A stretch of 64,000 nt of DNA, from positions 930,001 through 994,000 of the forward strand of contig CAKMXJ010000039.1 of NCBI GenBank assembly GCA_928724745.1. Reading direction: 5' to 3'. The notes under the pieces were generated by a model that saw only the letters and a program-made list of their open reading frames with translations, was not told the origin of the DNA and searched no databases. Both the position numbers and the translations under genes were made by a program. The first letter of the stretch is position 1. Every line of letters starts with the position of its first letter. Below, in pieces: positions 1 to 10,780 of the stretch. The stretch is from Anthracocystis setariae. Lineage: Eukaryota; Basidiomycota; Ustilaginomycetes; Ustilaginales; Ustilaginaceae.

Positions 1-73
1 ATTCGAGAGCCATAGACGACAGATGGAGATGATGATCAGCTGTGGTTCGATGGGAACAGTAATAAGGGAAATT

Positions 74-1126
74 TCATGGGCGGGGCAAAAGCTCGTACCC
101 GTCTGCAGGGGAGTCTGCGGCCGATGCCGACCAAGCACCCGAGGTGATAGCTTGGCTTCTGCCTCCTCTGACCCAGGCGCCATCGATCATACTGCGACCA
201 ACGGGGTTGATTGAGCTCGGATCGCTCGAACTCGTGGTCGTGAGATCAGTCCCTGGAGCCTCAAGGATGTGAATCTCGAATCTAGAAAGGTCGTACACGC
301 TTGCCGCGTCGAAAAGAAGGTCCTGCAGGTGCGGATTTGAGTCGCAGTTGAGAACAAGGCAATGGCCAGAGAGCAAGAACCGAGGTCAGCGCACTGTTGT
401 CGATCGACAGGTATGCTCCACAGAGTCATGCAAGAGACTTACAAAGATGATGAGTCCCCATTCAAAGTATGCATAGTACGAGTATGCGCCCGGAATGCGG
501 AGGGTGTTGTGACGGTAGAAGAAGAACACCATGAAAGGTGTGCAAGCGAAGAAGCAGAAGCAAGCAAGCCTCCGCATTCGTCTAGCTTTTGCTGCCAGTG
601 GATCCTGAGCAGCTGCCGTTCGTTTGTTGAGGGATGGCTGGGCCAGGCTTCCGCTACTGATGAGCATCCAGGCAGGCGTAAGAGCGATGTAGACGCCCAT
701 GGCTATGTCATGGAACATGTGGTCGTCAGTGCTGGTGACATAGACGAAGCCTCCGCAGGCGAAAGTTCTGATCACTCCGACCAAGAGGAGTATGGATGCT
801 TTGGGCGACTTTGAAGGTGTGGAGAGCGAAACGAGGAGAGCCGAGAGGAGAACAAGCACAAAGCGAGGACCCGCCATCAGGGCTATGCCAACTTGGAAAA
901 TATTGCGTTCAGGATACCAGTCACCGATGGTGGCTGAAACGGATGGCCACCATTCGTCAGGGTACTGGGCGACGTGATTCTTGACGACCTTGTGGTAGTG
1001 AAGAGAAAGTGCGACGATGAGAGCGCCGAAAAAGGCGACGAAGCCCAGTACGGTGTGAACGTGGGAGACGAGACCTCCGGAGAGCACCACCAGCGGTGGC
1101 GGGCGTTTCTGTACGTCGGATGGCAT
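74..1126 (-). CDS. PGAP2/CWH43 N-terminal-like (Frag1/DRAM/Sfk1) membrane protein
   Basis: Two exons on the minus strand: 1126-443 and 322-74, about 310 residues. The intron 442-323 begins GTAAGT, ends CTGCAG and is phase 0. It joins a frame ending in FEWGLIIF to one starting DLLFDAASVYDL, restoring the EW...FD(L/V)LFDAAS block typical of the family. About six hydrophobic segments are visible. The loop WWPSVSATIGDWYPERNIFQ matches the luminal motif of PGAP2 and of the Cwh43 N-terminus. Family members act in ER/Golgi remodelling of GPI-anchor lipids or, as Sfk1, at the plasma membrane; which role applies here is not decidable. The first ATG is at 1126; upstream codons in the frame have no ATG. 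The tail after EIHILEAPG is polar and probably cytosolic. Confidence 0.8.
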
Positions 1127-4100
1127 GATAGTAGGGGACGACGTGAACAATTGCCCGCTGTGGTACCGACGAGATGGTTGGGAGAAACTTGTCGGCCGAA
1201 CGCTGCTTGGTGCACGGAAGGCTTTGAACGCCAACGTTTCCTTGGCAGTCACTGGCACACAGGGTGGAAGCGTATGTAGACCCAGACGATGCGTCGTGCC
1301 GCGTCACGAGAGCTAGCAAGCCGGGCGATTGCAAATGAGGACCAGCCGTTGGCAACGGTAGCGATGATGGTAGTGGTGGTGGTCAAGGTGATAGGAACGG
1401 TTGTGGTGTTGATCTCGGGCGGGCCGGGGAAGGGTCCCGTAGCCGAACTCCGGTTTTCATTTTCCTCGTTCGGAGCTTTTTCCGATGCACAGTTTGGCTC
1501 GCTCCACTTTCGATCAAGTGCACAGTTAAAGAGGCGGAGCGCTCTCTCTCTCTCTCTCGGTGCTTCCGACGCAAGCTGCCGCGGAGGTGTGGAAAAAAAA
1601 AAAAAAAAAGGTTCCAAGGGCGATCAATCAGGAGCAATACTAAGGATACGAATGGCAGCCCATCCCGATTGGTCGATCCTCGCAAATGTATCACTCTACT
1701 GAGCGCTGCAGTGATCGGTTGATGTGTACTTGGAGGAACCATCTGCCTGAAATCGGAAGCGTCCGAGCCTGCTTCTCCCATCGCGTTGAAGCGTTCTACG
1801 ATGGTGGGAAGGGTGTCGATGCTGTCGAACTCGCACATCTGACGAATAGTATGCCCTAGCCATGGCCAACGGTCTGGTCTTTGGGGCGGCGTCAAGTGGC
1901 CAATAGACCGAATCGCAACCGAAATTCTCTGGGCCAGCAGCGGCTCCGGGTAAGCTCCTTTAGGGTGTCACTTTTGACAAAGAAGAGGGAAAAACGAATA
2001 TCGAAATTCCGAAGGTAAAAGGGGATGAGAAAATGGCGTCCGATATTATCTATAAATTGCAAGGTAGGTACGCTTAGCGCTACCACGACAGCTACAGCTG
2101 CATCATGATCTCTTCATGAGCTAGGTATAGTACCAGGATGCCTACACCGAAGTCTGACACCGGTTGATAGCACAATGTACTTGCTTACCAGGCAGTTCAA
2201 CCAGATGCTCAGGCCGCCACAACCCCTTTCTCTTCTTGAGAGAGGCATTAGGCGAACAAACACCAAGAACATCGCCTAACCGCCACGCATCAGGGTGATC
2301 ATTCGCCCTTCGCTTATCGAAGCGACAAGAGTGTCAATACTAACAGTAAAGTGGAACCGATCCAAGTAAGTGGCAAAACTGTTCTTCATTGAACCGTACA
2401 GGGATCAGCATGGATTGCGGCAGCCGAAGTAAGAGTTTTTTTTTTTCCGCCTCTCCTTGCATGGAATGTGGATCTGCCGCTGCTGCACTGTCAATCATCC
2501 AAGAAAATCCTCGAGTGCCACTCTGATCAACCGCATTCAGCCTGCAATTGATTTTCTTCATCAGTGTCGACGCCCAAGATCACCACGACGTCGCTGGCAG
2601 TGTTCTGACCCAATTCAGCTGCCCTTACGGTACTACTGGACTGGACTGGACTGTACCTTGCAGAGACGCGATGCAATCACCGTAACAGAGACCAACACTT
2701 TGGTAGCTGCCTGGCGTACCTCGATTGACAGAGTTGGAGAACGCGACGCGTCGCTGTAATTCGGTGTCGACTGGCTTCCTGCCTGCCATGAACGGAGCGG
2801 AAAGGGGCTCGGACTGTACGTGGTCTCTGCATTTGCCTGCATTTTCGTTACCCGACGACTTTACACCGCCCAAGTGCCCTCGTATGCACGTCGAGCAATA
2901 CGATGCATCCATGGTTCTCACATGTCCGAGGTCGTCTTGGCCGGTTCGGCCACTATACGCTGTCAGCGACCACTTTGCCCGACTTGCTGGCTCCTTTCCT
3001 CAAGCCAGGTGCTGCAGTACGATCATGATGATCACAAGATCGCACGGCATGAACGCCATCGCTGCCATGCTCCCCATACACTCTTTGCCGCGCTAACCAC
3101 ATAGACAGGCGGCAATCAAGAGCTGTGCTCGCCTGTGCTGGCCATGTCCAGATTCAAGTGCCAAGCTTGACAGCCGAGCTCCAAATTGCTTGAGGTTTCA
3201 CCGACATGGGCATCACTACAGTCCCACGCCGAACAGCATAACCCCTGCCACTCACTGTCCAAGCCAATCGCTGCATTCTACCCCTTCCAAGTCAGTCGCT
3301 CGCTCGCTCGCTCGATTCATTTTGTAATCGCATCGGGCGACCGCACCACATGCACACCGGCCTGTTCAGCATGCACACTTTCCGAATCCTACGCGATCCC
3401 ATCCCCTCGGAAAGCCCTTCACTGTACTATGCTGAACCCTCTTCGCTCGGAACCATGATTGCTAACAACTTCGTCGCTTCTAGTGCCCGAGTTTCTCTGG
3501 GTTTCAAATCGTTGGCGGCAAAGCCCTTGAGCCCCGTTCGCCTGAGTGTTGCCCGTAGTACCGCAACACACAGCAGCGAAGCTTTTGATACCATAACCGT
3601 ATCGCTGAGGGCTGCGCGACCATATTCCGCTTCAGAGCTTCCATTCGACGCGCCGAGTCGAGGTTAAGCTCCCCTCCCAACCAGCCCGAAAGCTGAGCCC
3701 GCCATCTAGTAGAGTCGTTCCTAGGATCCAGATCCACTAGCGTGCTCTCGCGCGATCCGGTTAGGCATCAATCTATGTGTTCGTGCCTGTCCCTTTCTGC
3801 CGTTGAACTTGTCTCGCTGTCACCCTCCAGACTTGCCTTTTCTGACACTCAAGTATCGACATCACTTTCGAGTTCACTGCTAACCGTCGTTATCGTCTCC
3901 CGAACTTGTCCTCATCACCTCCATCATACCTCGTCTCGCCGTCCCTCAACCTCCACCTTCTGATCCACACACTCTTTTCAACATCATCCTTCTCAATCCA
4001 CTGTATTGTCCAAGCCCTCCCAGTCACACCATCGACATTACCTTCCTTTGTTTCTCCTCGGCTCTCCCACTTGGACGACAGCAACTCCTCGACTATCTTT

Positions 4101-4240
4101 TGCCTTACTGTTCCCTCCTGTTGACGGCCACTCACTACTCTTCTACGAACTAGCATTGCTCTCAGCGCACTGCAGTCCTGCTCTATCACGGAGCAACATC
4201 ACACCTCTCCCAAGTAAATCTCATCGGCGTCTTGGTTACA
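1127..4240. other. Intergenic region with long C/T-rich leader
   Basis: Apart from the possible remnant at 1700-1975, no supported gene was found. A (CT)n tract lies at about 1542-1558 and an A17 run at 1593-1609. The last 500 bases before 4241 are rich in C and T on the plus strand, as expected for the leader of the next gene. Open frames here (for example 2725-3096) are short, composition-driven and without recognisable motifs. Confidence 0.6.
1700..1975 (-). pseudogene. Possible coding remnant or unrecognised exon
   Basis: A minus-strand frame reads like protein for about 90 codons, including GHLTPPQRPDRWPWLG, TIRQMCEFDSIDTLP and VERFNAMGEAGSDASDF. Upstream it runs into a TGA near 1978. 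Downstream it dissolves into low-complexity sequence with a homopolymer at 1593-1609. I do not recognise the family. It could be one exon of a spliced gene, using an AG near 1970 as acceptor, or a decayed gene. No start codon or convincing flanking exon was found, so this is weak. Confidence 0.25.
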
Positions 4241-7200
4241 ATGGTCGTCCCTATGTCTCAGCACGGCGAAATGCGCTCTCCCTCCCCGTCAGCAAAGTCA
4301 GCACAGACTTTGCGCAAATCTCTTGTTTCAAAGTCGAAGAAGGCCAAGATCAACTTTGTCTCGAAAGCGAGCTTGGCTACCTTTGATCCCCGCCATGCCA
4401 TGGGCATCGACACCGGCATCGACTGGCTTGGATCCCGCGACAGTGTATCATCCGCGAGTTCCTCTTTGGACCATTCCTACACACTCTCCCGCAGCCATAG
4501 TCATGATAATGACCGAGCGCCCACTTGGACCGAAAGTCCAACACCCGAGCTCGAAGCCTTTGCCGCCTCGATGGAAGACTATGCTTACCGAACGTCCGAC
4601 AATGGACACGAGATGTCTCGACAGCCATCTGCAACCTCATCTGTATTCGAGGACGAACGCGACACACCCGAGGAGTCTACGCGAAGGCTGTTTTACTCGC
4701 GCAAGAGTGTCGCACCGGCTGCATCCTCTACTCCAACCGACGATCTTCTCTTTTCCCCCCTAGGAAACAAACCCAAGGTATCACGCGGGACTGGCACTTC
4801 CGCGGCAAGAAGCTCAACTTCGTCCTCCTTTGCCCGCTTCTTCAGCCGAAAGAAGAAGGAAAAAGTGCTTCATCTCAACGGTCTCGCTTCTAGGTCCACT
4901 CCGGATCTCTTTGCCGGTCTCCCGCAAAGCGCTCCCCCAACCATGCTCACGTTCGAGCAATCCGGCTTTCAGATCTCACCTCAACGTAAAACCTCGGACG
5001 GATCCAGTATCTACAGCCCGCCATCGTCGTTCCCCACAAGCCCAGAAGGCAAGACCCTGCGTCTTATCCAAGGTGTCAGTCCATCCAGCTCCTCCTCCTC
5101 CCACCTTTCATCCAAGAAGAGCATGCCTGCTCTGCGTCAGATCCGCGAGACTCATCATGGCCTTTCGACACCAGTCAAGCAGACCGCTTATGCACCTACC
5201 GAGGAGCGCCAACGTCCGAGACTGTCTATGGCAACGGCAAGGAACAATCAAGTCTCCGAAGTCGCACCTGCTTTGCCACCGCTTCCCAGCTTTGCAGCTT
5301 CTCCCATGATTCCATCCGAGTTTTCGTGGGACTCGAAGCGTCGTACGGCTCACGAGAGTAAGCTGCCCGCTGTTGCCTCCAACCACAGACCTGTCAGTCG
5401 AATTGTCTCCAGTATCGGACGTGGCGTACCTAGTCCTAACCTGACAGCGGTCCGCGTCAACGACCCACGCAAATCTACCAACACCCTGCGCAACGAGCCC
5501 ACCCTTCGCTTCGCCGAGGACACGAGAATGGCACCCGCCAATCCCACCGTCGGCAAGCCTCTCGGATCGCAGAGGTCCAGCGTAAACATTCCAGCGAAGT
5601 CGGAAAAGAGATTGTCGATGACTCAACGCGTCGTGGATGGCCTTCTTGACCAGAACCATGGGCGCGAGGAACCCGAGATGCGTGCGCGCCGATCGGATAT
5701 GGAGGTGCGATCTGCACGCAGGAGAAGTCGCAGCGCAGACGGTCGGACTTTGCCGTTGCAGAGGCAGTATGATTCGATAAGCTCTCCTAGTTCCAACAGC
5801 CACTCCGATTCGGTCTTCCCCGCTTTTGTTCGTCACGCGCCCGCCACTCCTGGTCGAGCCAATAGCCCTCAGCCTCGATTCTTCTCCGATGCCGAGCATG
5901 CAACAACAATCACACCTACCGTGAAACAGCAGCCTTCTTTCTCGACCCCCACCGTAGCTTCTTCGCCCAGCCGATCCGTTGCTTCCGAGCCGTCGCCAGC
6001 CGGCAGAAGCCCTCAGCGCCAGGTAGCGATCGAGACTCACCAGGCGAGGCGTGTCAACTTTGCAAGCCAGCGTGCCAAACCTGTTGCAGTCTCGAGCCCG
6101 CTGCTGCTTTCTAGGAGCTCATTCGTGCCCATGTTGGGAGGCAGGAGCACCCCATTGCCGGTTGTGAATATCATGCCCCCGACACCGGATCTTGCTGCTC
6201 TCCCACAGGAAGAACGGGCTCAACCAGCTGAGCCCGAACCCGAACCCGAGCCCGAGCCCGAGTTCGTCGCCGTTGAGGCACCCAAAGTGGTCAAGATGGC
6301 CAGAGCGGCCAAGAAACCACGAGCAGCGCCTGCTACTGTATCGCGTCCATTCGTCCAAGTAGCTGAATCGATGCCGGCTTGCGATGAAGCACCCACGCCC
6401 ACGCCTCAGCCCATCATTCCGCACCACAAGACCGCCGCCCCATCGCATCAACCAGTGCAAACACAGGCATCCGCGGCGACTCCAGCAGCAGTGCAACCTC
6501 CGCCCATCGAGGTCAAGAGCCCGGAAAGTGTCTATTCACCGGTCTCGGTGTATTCCCCCGAGACACACGAGTCCAATTTCGCCTCGATACATGCTGGACT
6601 CTTTGGCACTGACGAGGTCCTGTCTAAAGAGGACTTGGAAGTCACAGCTGAATCCATCGCTGTCGAGCTGAGCTTCGGTGGCCTAGCCCGCACCGACAGT
6701 GTGATCAGCCAACTCTCAGAGGCAAGCATCCGCAGCAGCTCATCGGGTGCGTTCGCTTTCGCTCGCAGTATGTCAAGCTCTTCGCTGTTCAGCGGCGGCA
6801 CATTCAGTTCGGCTTCAAGCAATGCGTCCGAGAGCCCGGAGCGAAAGATGGCGCATCTTTTCGGCTCAGACTCGCTCGATTTCGTGCCTTCGAGGATGGC
6901 GAGCAGCACCTCGCTCGCATCGACGTCCGGCACCAGCATCTTTTCGGCCGAGAGCGAGGCTGCAAAGACGGACGAGGTCGATAGCTCGACAGCTTTGGCG
7001 CAGGGGAAATTGAAGACGCCCTTCCAGTTCAAAGGAGCTGAAAGTGCTGGTGGAGACACGAGCGACTGCGATACACCCACGCTCGCTTCTTGCCGTCAGA
7101 TGGGCGCTACTGCGGTTCCGCAGAACCAGGCATCGGATATGGGTAGCGTCAGCCGACAGCTCGGTCTCAGCATGGATCTCAGTGATCTTGCTCAGGAACT

Positions 7201-7783
7201 CGGTCTCGGGCGTCTCAGCCAAATTGGTCTGGGTCACCTGAAGGGAATCGAGTCGCTCGCTGCACAGCCACCTGCAGCTGTTGCTTCGACGGTGACGATG
7301 CGCTCTGTCAACGCTGGGCTTCCAAAGAGGATCACGCCGGTCAAGCCACCTAGGTCTGCTGCTCGCGCAAATGGCAAGTCGTCTCCTGCTGTCTCTGGAC
7401 TTGCTCGCTTCGGCTCGGGTATGAACGACATTACTTCGTCAGCCGCAATGTCACCGCTGCCCGTGTCGATTGCAGGTCGTCCGCCACAAACCCCACCGCG
7501 CAACCGCGCGCGTCTCGCCAAACCATCAATTGCTGGAAGTCGTGTCTCAGCCTCCGGCGTACCCAAGGTCGACGGCGGTTTCGGTCTAGGCTTGAACTTT
7601 GTCGAAACTCCGTCGCCGCAGAAATCCACCGGTAAAGTGGCCATCAACCCGGGTAGCTACAACCAACCTCTTGTCGAGCAGGTCCAACTCTTGCCCATCC
7701 ACCACTACCACCACGAGCAGCAGTCCTACCCTTCATCGCTTGGCTACGAAGATGAGTCCGAGTGGGTAGGCGTCGCTATGTGA
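4241..7783 (+). CDS. Large Ser/Pro-rich, mostly disordered protein of unknown function
   Basis: A single open frame of about 1180 residues from the ATG at 4241; the frame is open a few codons upstream but without an ATG. No catalytic domain is recognised. Ser, Pro, Ala and Thr dominate, with many SP/TP sites that would suit proline-directed kinases. There is a basic N-terminal patch rich in KSKKAK and RKKKEK, and an acidic Glu-Pro run encoded at about 6229-6264. A possible ordered patch is the amphipathic stretch SMDLSDLAQELGLGRLSQIG near residue 980. The C-terminus is His/Tyr-rich. Composition suggests a scaffold or regulatory protein, but that is only inference. No signal peptide or membrane helix was seen. 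Confidence 0.75.
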   Translation: MVVPMSQHGEMRSPSPSAKSAQTLRKSLVSKSKKAKINFVSKASLATFDPRHAMGIDTGIDWLGSRDSVSSASSSLDHSYTLSRSHSHDNDRAPTWTESPTPELEAFAASMEDYAYRTSDNGHEMSRQPSATSSVFEDERDTPEESTRRLFYSRKSVAPAASSTPTDDLLFSPLGNKPKVSRGTGTSAARSSTSSSFARFFSRKKKEKVLHLNGLASRSTPDLFAGLPQSAPPTMLTFEQSGFQISPQRKTSDGSSIYSPPSSFPTSPEGKTLRLIQGVSPSSSSSSHLSSKKSMPALRQIRETHHGLSTPVKQTAYAPTEERQRPRLSMATARNNQVSEVAPALPPLPSFAASPMIPSEFSWDSKRRTAHESKLPAVASNHRPVSRIVSSIGRGVPSPNLTAVRVNDPRKSTNTLRNEPTLRFAEDTRMAPANPTVGKPLGSQRSSVNIPAKSEKRLSMTQRVVDGLLDQNHGREEPEMRARRSDMEVRSARRRSRSADGRTLPLQRQYDSISSPSSNSHSDSVFPAFVRHAPATPGRANSPQPRFFSDAEHATTITPTVKQQPSFSTPTVASSPSRSVASEPSPAGRSPQRQVAIETHQARRVNFASQRAKPVAVSSPLLLSRSSFVPMLGGRSTPLPVVNIMPPTPDLAALPQEERAQPAEPEPEPEPEPEFVAVEAPKVVKMARAAKKPRAAPATVSRPFVQVAESMPACDEAPTPTPQPIIPHHKTAAPSHQPVQTQASAATPAAVQPPPIEVKSPESVYSPVSVYSPETHESNFASIHAGLFGTDEVLSKEDLEVTAESIAVELSFGGLARTDSVISQLSEASIRSSSSGAFAFARSMSSSSLFSGGTFSSASSNASESPERKMAHLFGSDSLDFVPSRMASSTSLASTSGTSIFSAESEAAKTDEVDSSTALAQGKLKTPFQFKGAESAGGDTSDCDTPTLASCRQMGATAVPQNQASDMGSVSRQLGLSMDLSDLAQELGLGRLSQIGLGHLKGIESLAAQPPAAVASTVTMRSVNAGLPKRITPVKPPRSAARANGKSSPAVSGLARFGSGMNDITSSAAMSPLPVSIAGRPPQTPPRNRARLAKPSIAGSRVSASGVPKVDGGFGLGLNFVETPSPQKSTGKVAINPGSYNQPLVEQVQLLPIHHYHHEQQSYPSSLGYEDESEWVGVAM

Positions 7784-8198
7784 TCTCGATTTATACCTAC
7801 TGTACCGTTCACTTGCATCGTTTTGTCTCCTTTGGATGTGTCACTGTATTCTACTGAGTTATGTGCTTTGTCATTATTGATACCTTTTGTCTTTTTAAAT
7901 GTAGCTGTTTCTTTCCTGCGCTGATGGCGAGAGGCTGTGGATGCATTGCGAATGACAATCCAGCGCATAAGGAATCGCAGGCTGAGCAAGCACAGTATGG
8001 AAGCAACGCGTCGCGTACAGAGCAGCAGCGGTGTTGGTCTTTTCTTGCTGAGTCGAACCATGTCCGGTATCCGAGATCTGAGTTGCTCTTCACTTGCACG
8101 CCGAACCTCGAGATGCAGTTCCACCATTCACTCTACATTCTTTTCTTGCCAGACGGACAAGCAAGTCGCCCGCCAAGAGGACGGACGATAGACCCACT
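7784..8198. other. Short intergenic region
   Basis: This holds the 3' end of the preceding gene and the promoter of the SLD5 homologue. It contains no supported gene or obvious repeat. Confidence 0.5.
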
Positions 8199-9308
8199 AT
8201 GCCGCTACCACGATACTCGCTCGATGACGGAAACGAAGCCAGCGACGAAGAGACCTTGAACGAGTCGTATGCGTCGTCATCTCGTCTTGCCGCCTCTTCA
8301 AACTCGAATGTACCCAGAGCTGGATCCACATCCTACGTCGACCCACCTACTCGCATCGGACGTCGTGATTCCAACTCTCCATCTCCCTCGGTTCAGCAAT
8401 CGAGTCTCGACATCGATGCACTCGTAGCAAACACCACCTCGAACCCATCTTCGATACCCGCCACCTCGACGTCCTGGCCCTACACCCACTCATCCGAATT
8501 CAGCAATCTGTCAGCGTTCGAACAGCTGACACTCTTTTTCGCCACGCAAAAAGCGGCACCGGAGATTCTCCCCTTCCCTACCACCGCCTTCGAAACGCTA
8601 ATATCCCAAATGGAACAGCAGCAGTCCATCCTCGACTCTCTGCTCCACCTCTCCTCCACCTCGAATGCCGACGATACTGAGGGTTTGGACGAGGACGAGC
8701 ATCTGCGGCTCAACCTGGTGCAGGTGGATTTGGAGCGATCCAAGTGGTTGTTGAAACAGATTCTGCGGTCGCGCATGGACTTGGTGCAGAAACATGCCGG
8801 GTTTATTCACGCGAGTCTGGACGAACGGCGGAAACTCAATGCTAGCGAGGCAACGTTGGTCGCACAGGTGTGGACGTTGAGGAAGGATCATTTGCACGCC
8901 AGCGTGCTCGACTTGCTCCCACCGGAGCTGGCAGAGCTGGATACGCCCAGTTTGAGTCAACAGGAACCGGGCGCGCAAGCTAATATGGGTAAGTTTACTC
9001 CCTCGAATGTGATAAGTGAGGATTGAAACTGATCATCGTGTTTGTTTTGTGGGTGAATAGTGCCAGGACCGGATTTGGACTCACCCGTATTCGCAAGGTG
9101 TCTACAAGATTGCGGATCACTCTCACTACCAGAGTAAGTTCCACCCTGCATCGCAATGCCACCTGCGATCTGAAGTAGATACTTATCCTATTTATCTTAA
9201 CGTTAAACTAGCGGAGAGAAGGCTACATTGAGCAAAGACTCGGTGCATCTCATCCGATACAGATCCATACGACATCTAGTCTACCAAGCCTCCGTAGTCC
9301 TCCTCTAA
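8199..9308 (+). CDS. SLD5: GINS complex subunit Sld5
   Basis: Three exons: 8199-8988, 9061-9133 and 9212-9308, giving about 319 residues. Intron 1 (8989-9060) starts GTAAGT and ends AATAG. Intron 2 (9134-9211) starts GTAAGT and ends ACTAG. Splicing gives a C-terminus containing PDLDSPVFARCLQD and LIRYRSIRHLVYQASVVLL, the conserved Sld5 C-terminal fold. The central helix LVQVDLERSKWLLKQILRSRM matches the Sld5 alpha domain. The N-terminus is a Ser/Asn-rich extension longer than in yeast. GINS (Sld5, Psf1-3) joins Cdc45 and Mcm2-7 to form the replicative helicase. The ATG at 8199 is the first in frame with the conserved region. The stop lies about 100 bases from the stop of the convergent ceramide synthase. 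Confidence 0.88.
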
Positions 9309-9409
9309 CCGCACTCAACCTTGATTGTTTACAGACGCATTCCATTGTGTGAAGAATTGGGGGGCAGCTGAAGTGAAAATACAACACCGACCTGCTTATT
9401 CTTACCCGT

Positions 9410-10780
9410 CTACTGCTTCTTCTTCTTCTTCTCCTCGTCCTCGTCCTCCTCTTCATCATCATACTCCCCCTCCTCCCTTTCATCCTTGACATCGCCCCTG
9501 ATCGCCCTAAACATGATCCTCCACATCAACACATACCAAAACAGATTCAACAGCAACAACAAAAACAAGGGTGCAAACACCTGGTACTTCATCCACCATA
9601 CCAGCCACCACCCCTTCTCGGGCTCCCACTCGCGCGCATACCTCGGGATCAGGTCATACTGGAACCACACCGAATGCAGCGTCACTGCACTCAGATAGAT
9701 GCGGAAGTACGTCCAGATCACCATGAACAACGCAAAGATCGGCACGGTGATGTTATCGAGCCCCATATAGTTGAGAGCCTTGGAAAGGCCGAGCCATGTA
9801 TCGGGGATGTCCATGCACACAAACACGGTGGTGCCGATCATGGTGAGGTTGACTAGGTAACTCCAACCGATCAACCACAACGTGACCAGGTGATGCGCGA
9901 TGAGTTCGTAGTAATCCTTCCTCGGCTTTTCCAGTCGCAGCAGCATGACGAGGGCCTGTTGCAACCAGAAGGAAAACTGAAGCAGGTAGTAGAGTTTGAG
10001 CTCGCTCCTCATCTGCCAATGCGGGTATTTGAGCCAGAGATGTTCGAGCTGGAACCACCAGGAGTGTTGGAAGCTCATGACGTACAGACCGAGCGCGGCG
10101 GCACTGCCCCAGTAGAGGACGGCATAGCCCTGTTCGGTGAAGCGCGCTTGCTTGGATTCGCTCTTGATGCCCCACCACTTTGCGAACGGCTTGAAGATGT
10201 AGAGCGTGGTGGACTGACGCAGGAACGAAAACACAATGACGTAAAAGACGAGGAAGAGCAGATCGTTGGGTCCCTTTTGGTATCGCGTTTCGAGAGACTC
10301 GGCCGAGCGCGGGATGAGCGTCTGCAGCGCTTTCTGAATGCCATCCTTGGGTGGGAGGGAGTCGAGGATCACGTCGGACTGCGGCACGCGATGCGAGAGC
10401 ATGAGGAAAGGTGCGATGGGGTTGTTGTCCTTGGTTCCGAGGAAGAAGTTCCAGTTAAAGTAGGCGAGCACGAACAGCGATGCGAGCTTGAATGACGATG
10501 CTGGGGCGGTCATCCATCGGAAGGTCAAGATGTCCTTGACAAGGCCCTGGGAACGGTAAATATCGGGATCCTCGTGGACAAATTTGGCATCCTTCCTTGA
10601 GGTGCCTTTGGATGCGGCTTTGGCAGCATCGGCAGCGATCCGATCAGCGACGGCAGGATCCGCCGACTCGTCCTGCGCATTGGCGTTTTGTGGCACCAAC
10701 GCGACAGCTTCGGAGAAGGAGGGTGCACGTTTTCGACCGGTGGCTGGCCTTGTGGGCGGGGGAGCCGTATTGCTCGACAT
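9410..10780 (-). CDS. LAG1: Ceramide synthase, LAG1/LAC1 family (TLC domain)
   Basis: Single exon of 456 residues from the ATG at 10780; the upstream in-frame extension has only a TTG. The TLC domain covers roughly residues 160-425 with several hydrophobic helices. The Lag1 motif is visible: a His-His pair in ELIAHHLVTLWLIGWSY near residue 294, and the acidic CMDIPDTWLGLSKALNY. The protein ends in a highly acidic stretch followed by lysines, resembling the acidic tails of fungal ceramide synthases. The enzyme acylates sphingoid bases with acyl-CoA in the ER membrane. It is convergent with the SLD5 homologue. Confidence 0.93.
   Translation of the reverse strand: MSSNTAPPPTRPATGRKRAPSFSEAVALVPQNANAQDESADPAVADRIAADAAKAASKGTSRKDAKFVHEDPDIYRSQGLVKDILTFRWMTAPASSFKLASLFVLAYFNWNFFLGTKDNNPIAPFLMLSHRVPQSDVILDSLPPKDGIQKALQTLIPRSAESLETRYQKGPNDLLFLVFYVIVFSFLRQSTTLYIFKPFAKWWGIKSESKQARFTEQGYAVLYWGSAAALGLYVMSFQHSWWFQLEHLWLKYPHWQMRSELKLYYLLQFSFWLQQALVMLLRLEKPRKDYYELIAHHLVTLWLIGWSYLVNLTMIGTTVFVCMDIPDTWLGLSKALNYMGLDNITVPIFALFMVIWTYFRIYLSAVTLHSVWFQYDLIPRYAREWEPEKGWWLVWWMKYQVFAPLFLLLLLNLFWYVLMWRIMFRAIRGDVKDEREEGEYDDEEEDEDEEKKKKKQ

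Noticed and set aside
5108..6040. A 310-codon minus-strand frame inside the large disordered gene
   Set aside because: Antisense to a continuous 1180-codon frame, Arg-rich composition, no motif.
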